The notes beneath the pieces are model-generated. The model saw only the letters and a list, made by a program, of their open reading frames with translations. It was not told the origin of the DNA and ran no database searches. Shown in pieces: positions 59,947-64,000 of a DNA stretch of 64,000 bases; the first letter of the stretch is position 1; each line of letters starts with the position of its first letter. The DNA comes from Zantedeschia hybrid cultivar (Eukaryota; Streptophyta; Magnoliopsida; Alismatales; Araceae), in assembly GCA_030544215.1 (NCBI GenBank), contig JARZZO010000003.1:29206379-29270378 (forward strand), read 5' to 3'. The translations under genes were made by a program, and so were the position numbers.

Positions 59947-60859
59947 CCCACCAGATAATTCCTTATCGGCTCCGAAGGAAACCTTAACTCCTTGCCAAAA
60001 AATTCCTTATTGGCTCACAAGGAGGCCTCAGTTCCCTACCAGAAATTCCTTATCGGCTCAAAGAGAGGCCTTCGTTCCCTATCATAAATTCATTATCGGC
60101 TCACAGGGAGGCCTTAATTCCCTACTAGAAATTCCTTATTTGTTCCCAAGGAAGCCTTAATTCCCTACTAGAAAATTCCTTATCGGTCACAGGGAGGCTT
60201 TAGTTCCCTACTAGATAATTTCGTATCGGTTCCCAGGGAAGCCTTAGTTCCCTACCAGAAATTCCTTATCGATTTCCAAGGAAGCCTCAATCCCCTACCA
60301 AAAAATTCCTTATCGGTTTTCGGAAAGCCTTAATCCCCCACCTACCACCATAAATTCCTTATCGGCCTTCAGGAGAGCCTCTATTTCCCTACCACAAAGT
60401 AGACGCCTATCGGCCCCGAGAGCCATGATATCTGAAATTCTTGTCCCTCGGGAGCTGCCGTAAACCCAAATCCCATGATTGCTTGGAGCCTTTATCCTCA
60501 AGCAGGTAAAAAACACACGAGTCCCCACCAAAATTCCACCAATCAATCATTTCGGCCCTCAGGGAATCCATAATTCCCTACCGAACTATAAAAAAAAAAG
60601 AAAAAAAAGTGGGAGAGGGGGGGCTTAAAAACGAGGTGCCCCGACGGACTTAATCGATCCCGCCCCCAAGGGGATCAGTTAAAGGTAAAAAGGTCTCGAG
60701 CCCAGCTAAGGTGAAAACTCAAAAGGGCACCTTAGGCAAAATCGGATAACCCCGCGGCATGAAAACCCAAAAGGGCATGCAGCCAAAAATAAGAGGGGGC
60801 TAATGTTAGCAAAAACCCGAAAAGGCGCTAGTATTAATTAGTTTTTTTTTAAAAAAAGT

Positions 60860-61997
60860 GCAACATACAACAAGAAGTCCATACAACAATGAGATAAGGT
60901 GTGTCTCACCCAGATCCAGAAGACCCTTGACGACATATCAAAGAAGAAGCAACTCGCATAATCGAAGAAGAGGCCGAGACAAAGGCCGCGATGGTGGTTG
61001 TGGTAGAGACAGGAATGCCGCAAACCAAAAAAAAGTGATACACTTCAGGGGAGAGATTCCGAAGTCAATCCCTGAGCCATAAGTGAGGGGAAATGTCTAC
61101 TTTTACCCATCATCAGATGAAGGAGAGGATCCACAACAGTCTGAAAAGACAGGTCCCACAAAAAAATCTAAAAAATAGGTCATTCGGTGCAACCTGACGC
61201 CGCAAAAGACATAGAGGCCTTGGCAGGTCAGTTCGATGAAGGCCTAAGGGTCGACTCTTAGGAAAATGAGGCTCTGACTGAAGAAGCTCCAAAAGAATCA
61301 AAACAGCAGAAGGCATTAATTGAAACCCTGAAGAGTACAGTTGAGATAATGCCAACTATTGAGAAGGCCCAAGCAAGAGCGGATCGAAAGATTTTGCAAA
61401 CCATGAAGAGGATGTCAGTACGCCTTAGCATCTAGGAAGCCATCTCCTTGAGTAAAGAGTTAAGAGAAGCGCTAATCACTGTCCTTCAAGACTCAGAAGA
61501 CTATGAAGTCCACATGGCCGAGATCCAGGCCGAATTGTATATGGTGTACGAAGCGACAATGACTTCCACTGAAGATGATATGTTGTCGTCTCCTTGCCAT
61601 AACATGCCACTATACATGAGAGGTCAGATCAATGGACGAGAGAGAGATCGGATCTTGATAGATTCGGAGTCCGCCGACAATATCATGCCGTTCAAAACCT
61701 TTCATGCTCTATACCTCACACCATATATGAAGAAAGTACAAGGGGTTACCAACCAAGATGTGAAGAGGCTTTGAGGCGAGTGGATATGGAGTTGACGTTA
61801 GATGATTGGGTGACCCATGTATCATTTCTCATTGTAGACTCCAATACATCTTTCAAGGTGGTCCTAGGAAGACCTTGGTTGCATAAGAATTGGGTTGTCC
61901 CCTCTACCCTACATCAGTGCATCAAATACACTAAGGACGGTGAGCAACACCGGATCTTTGTTGATCAAGAGCCATTCAAAGCCTATGAGTCATGGAA
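60860..61997 (+). pseudogene. Tat-like Gypsy protease region, broken
   Basis: Basic leader RRGRDKGRDGG, then SKELREALITVLQDSEDYEV, MPLYMRGQINGRERDRILID and SESADNIMPFKTFHALYL. The protease motif D-S-G reads D-S-E here (GGN to GAG), which should kill it. A stop/shift near 61773 follows, and the next frame gives VSFLIVDSNTSFKVVLGRPW and VPSTLHQCIKYTKDGEQH. Confidence 0.82.
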
Positions 61998-62167
61998 GGT
62001 AGGATCGGCCGATTCGGATCAGGGTCGGCCGGTGCTGATCTGGCAGGAATCGACCGATCTTGGCCAATTTGGGCCACTTTCAGCTGATTTCGATCGATCT
62101 GAGGCCTATCCGGATTGGGATCGGTGGGTCTCGATCCGACCGGCCGATCCAATCTGGAATTCCCTAC
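61998..62167. repeat. MITE-like GATCGGCC insertion in the protease region
   Basis: About 170 bp rich in GATCGGCC/GGCCGATC phrases, beginning GGTAGGATCGGCCGATTCGG and ending CCGACCGGCCGATCC, AATTCCCTACC: ends are imperfect inverted repeats (GGTAGG/CCTACC). It interrupts the polyprotein similarity. A target duplication is not clear. Confidence 0.6.
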
Positions 62168-63240
62168 CTATGACTGTCATCATGTTGATGTGCATTTATA
62201 TTTTGACAAAGCAATGGACCTAGAAATTGGTGAAAACAGGTGGCATAAGAGCTCTCTGATGAAGGAGGCATAACCATAAATGAAGCTAAAGCTGAGAGGT
62301 TCATACGAAAGCCGAAGGACCTTGTTAAATACAGGAGGCTCATCGTTAATTTGAAGGTAAATTTCATCAACAAAGGGGTTGAGGCAAGTGTGTGCATGAC
62401 TCCCAATTTAATAAAGTTGGTCTCTCAAAGAGAAGTTCACACAATGGAAGAGCTGAAAACTTTCATTGTGCCCCACAAAGACACCGGGTGGATTATCTTT
62501 TACAAAGGAGATTTGGTGCATAGAAGTTCCCTAGAAGATGATTTCGGATTGAAAGTCCCTCAACAGGAAGTCAAAGAGGAAACCCCGGAACTAGACGATA
62601 TGCCCCAATACATCAAGGAGATGTGCCGACATCAGAACATTCCAAAAAAGCAAAGTGCAGCCAGAAGAAAATTCTTCCAAGAATTGTGGTACCCGATTGA
62701 AGTAAAGGGGCAGTCTCCCTTTCCCAAGCAAGATTGAAGGGGTCTAGGCTACGGACGAAGTCGTGGTCCCTTTGTCCACTATGCAGTCAATATGGTGAGT
62801 ATGTCATCAGGAGAGGAAGAGGAGGAAGTCCTCTTTTCCGTTGTGGTCAGCTTAAACCCTACTAGCAGACAAAACCTTCTCTGGAAGAACTCCCTTAGGC
62901 ACTGGAGGAGCAGCCTGAAGCTAATAGTGAGAGGGAGGATGCCCCATACGTCTCCCAGAAGAGAGTACACAGGTCAACCAAGTAGCCTCCCCGGAAGAAA
63001 AACCACTACAGTTAACCTCTCTGGCGGGATCTAGTCTTATAGAGGAAGAGGCAGCTTGGTATGAAGTGCATATTGCCAACACTAATGAAGAGGAAGACTT
63101 TGTGGACATTCAGCCAGCTCCACGAGAAATGGAAGATGGCGGACAAGCTATAATTGATGAATTGATGGAAGTCAACCTAGGTGGGTCGGGAGACGCCCGA
63201 TCTTCCTTGGCGCATTGTTGAAAGAGGAAAAAAAACAGGC
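62168..63240 (+). pseudogene. Tat-like polyprotein linker between protease and RT
   Basis: Open frame 62351-62737 with EVHTMEELKTFIVPHKDTGW and ELDDMPQYIKEMCRHQNIPK, followed by an acidic stretch with several shifts. No catalytic motif was recognised. Confidence 0.55.
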
Positions 63241-64000
63241 ATATACATAACTGTTCTTGGAGTACAGGAACTGTTTTGCTTGGAACTACAAAGAAATGTC
63301 TGGCCTGGATCCTTCGGTGGCGAAACATGAGCTATCAATTCTACCAGACGCTAAACCTGTAAAGCAGCCTCAGAAGCAAATGCGTCTAGAATTGGTGGTG
63401 AAGGTGAATGCAGAAGTTGACAAGATGCGGGAAATTGACTTCATCGAAGAATGTATATATCCAGTGTGGCTGGCCAATATTGTGCCGATAAAGAAGAAGA
63501 ATGTTCAAGTCCGAGTCTGCATCGACTTCTGAGACTTGAATAAGGCATGCCACAAAGATGACTTCCCACTGTCGATCATAGAAACAATGGTGGATGTTAC
63601 GACTAGTTCGAGGCATTATCTTTCATGGATGGGTCGTCGGATTATAATCAAATTAGGATGGTCGTTAAAGACAAGAATTTTATAGCCTTCAGAACCCCCA
63701 AGAGTATATTCAATTACAAGTGAATGCCCTTTGGACTTAAGAATGCTGGTGCCACCTATCAGAGGGCCATAACGAAGATATTTGACGAGATGCTCCATGA
63801 CATGGTCGAGTGCTATATTGACAACCTGGTTGTAAAATCTGAAAGAAAATAAGACCATCTGGCAGATCTCCGGAGGGTGTTTGAGAGGCTTCGACAAAAC
63901 CAATTGAGATGAATCCTATGAAGTGTGCCTTTGGCGTGCCCAACGACAAATTCCTCGATTTTGTGGTCCAATATCAAGGCACACAAATCGACCCCGACAA
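63241..64000 (+). pseudogene. Tat-like Gypsy reverse transcriptase, runs off right edge
   Basis: EYRNCFAWNYKEMSGLDPSV, MREIDFIEECIYPVWLANIV and RVCIDF, stop, DLNKACHKDDFPL, then after a shift FMDGSSDYNQIRMVVKDKNF, a stop before MPFGLKNAGATYQRAITKIF, and CYIDNLVVKS. The active site YVDD is YIDN (Asp codon GAC to AAC). A further stop and shift occur near 63850-63910. The frame continues past 64000. Confidence 0.88.

Larger units (their letters stand above)
57680..60400. repeat. 42-bp tandem array interrupted by an LTR
   Basis: Unit ATTCCTTATCGGCTCACAGG / GAGGCCTTAGTTCCCTACCA with small length changes; about ten units at 57680-58092 and about ten at 59947-60400. Removing 58093-59951 restores a normal unit (TTCCCCACCAGATAATTCC), so the two blocks were one array. 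Confidence 0.88.
56640..60860 (+). repeat. Spacer of direct and tandem repeats within the Tat-like element
   Basis: Bounded by two copies of a roughly 200-bp sequence starting GTGCCCCGACGGACTT (about 56728-56930 and 60632-60835) with repeated GTGAAAACCC phrases. Between them are a 47-bp array (57380-57660) and a 42-bp array (57680-60400), split by an LTR insertion. Non-coding. A run of 19-20 G lies near 57055. Confidence 0.75.

Overview
This window is nuclear DNA from a flowering plant. The evidence is spliced genes with GT-AG introns, an organellar alanyl-tRNA synthetase, a peroxisomal ALDH10-type aldehyde dehydrogenase ending in SKL, and a dense load of plant retrotransposons (Athila-like and Tat-like Ty3/Gypsy elements, non-autonomous LTR elements, a TRIM, LINEs, SINE-like and MITE-like repeats). 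Introns of 3 to 12 kb packed with transposons suggest an early-diverging eudicot or magnoliid type of genome, but the species cannot be fixed from the sequence alone.

Layout. (1) About 2.6 to 34.9 kb, minus strand: the alanine--tRNA ligase of chloroplast/mitochondrial (bacterial) type. Eleven internal exons between 22,418 and 2,571 join in phase. A candidate first exon with a transit-peptide-like sequence and a TATA box lies at 34.6 to 34.9 kb. The C-terminal exons are off the left edge. Its introns hold a LINE piece (1-625), a LINE tail (about 1.2 kb), a pair of inverted GGTATCGG-type MITE-like repeats at 8.1 and 13.4 kb, a Gypsy-type non-autonomous element with palindromic tandem repeats and an inserted TRIM (14.5-17.5 kb), and a 9.9-kb Athila-like element with both LTRs (23,248-33,138). 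(2) 34.9 to 45 kb: AT-rich intergenic DNA with a complete 5.2-kb non-autonomous LTR element (37,355-42,560, target duplication AGACT) and a SINE-like repeat near 44.3 kb. (3) 45.1 to 52.45 kb, minus strand: the 3' half (seven exons) of an ALDH10/aminoaldehyde dehydrogenase gene. (4) 52.7 to 64 kb: a truncated LINE, then a degenerate Tat-like Gypsy polyprotein split by a 4-kb spacer of tandem repeats, itself interrupted by a 1.85-kb probable solo LTR (58,093-59,946, target duplication CCCAC). The Gypsy copy runs off the right edge.

The two cellular genes are unrelated in pathway: one charges organellar tRNA(Ala), the other oxidises aminoaldehydes in peroxisomes. All mobile-element copies look dead: integrase deleted, in-frame stops, RT YVDD changed to YIDN, protease DSG changed to DSE. 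I see no previously unknown gene system. The most interesting signals are structural: inverted MITE copies flanking one small synthetase exon, a tRNA-like Pol III promoter motif carried inside both LTRs of the Athila-like element, and nested insertions that can be ordered in time.
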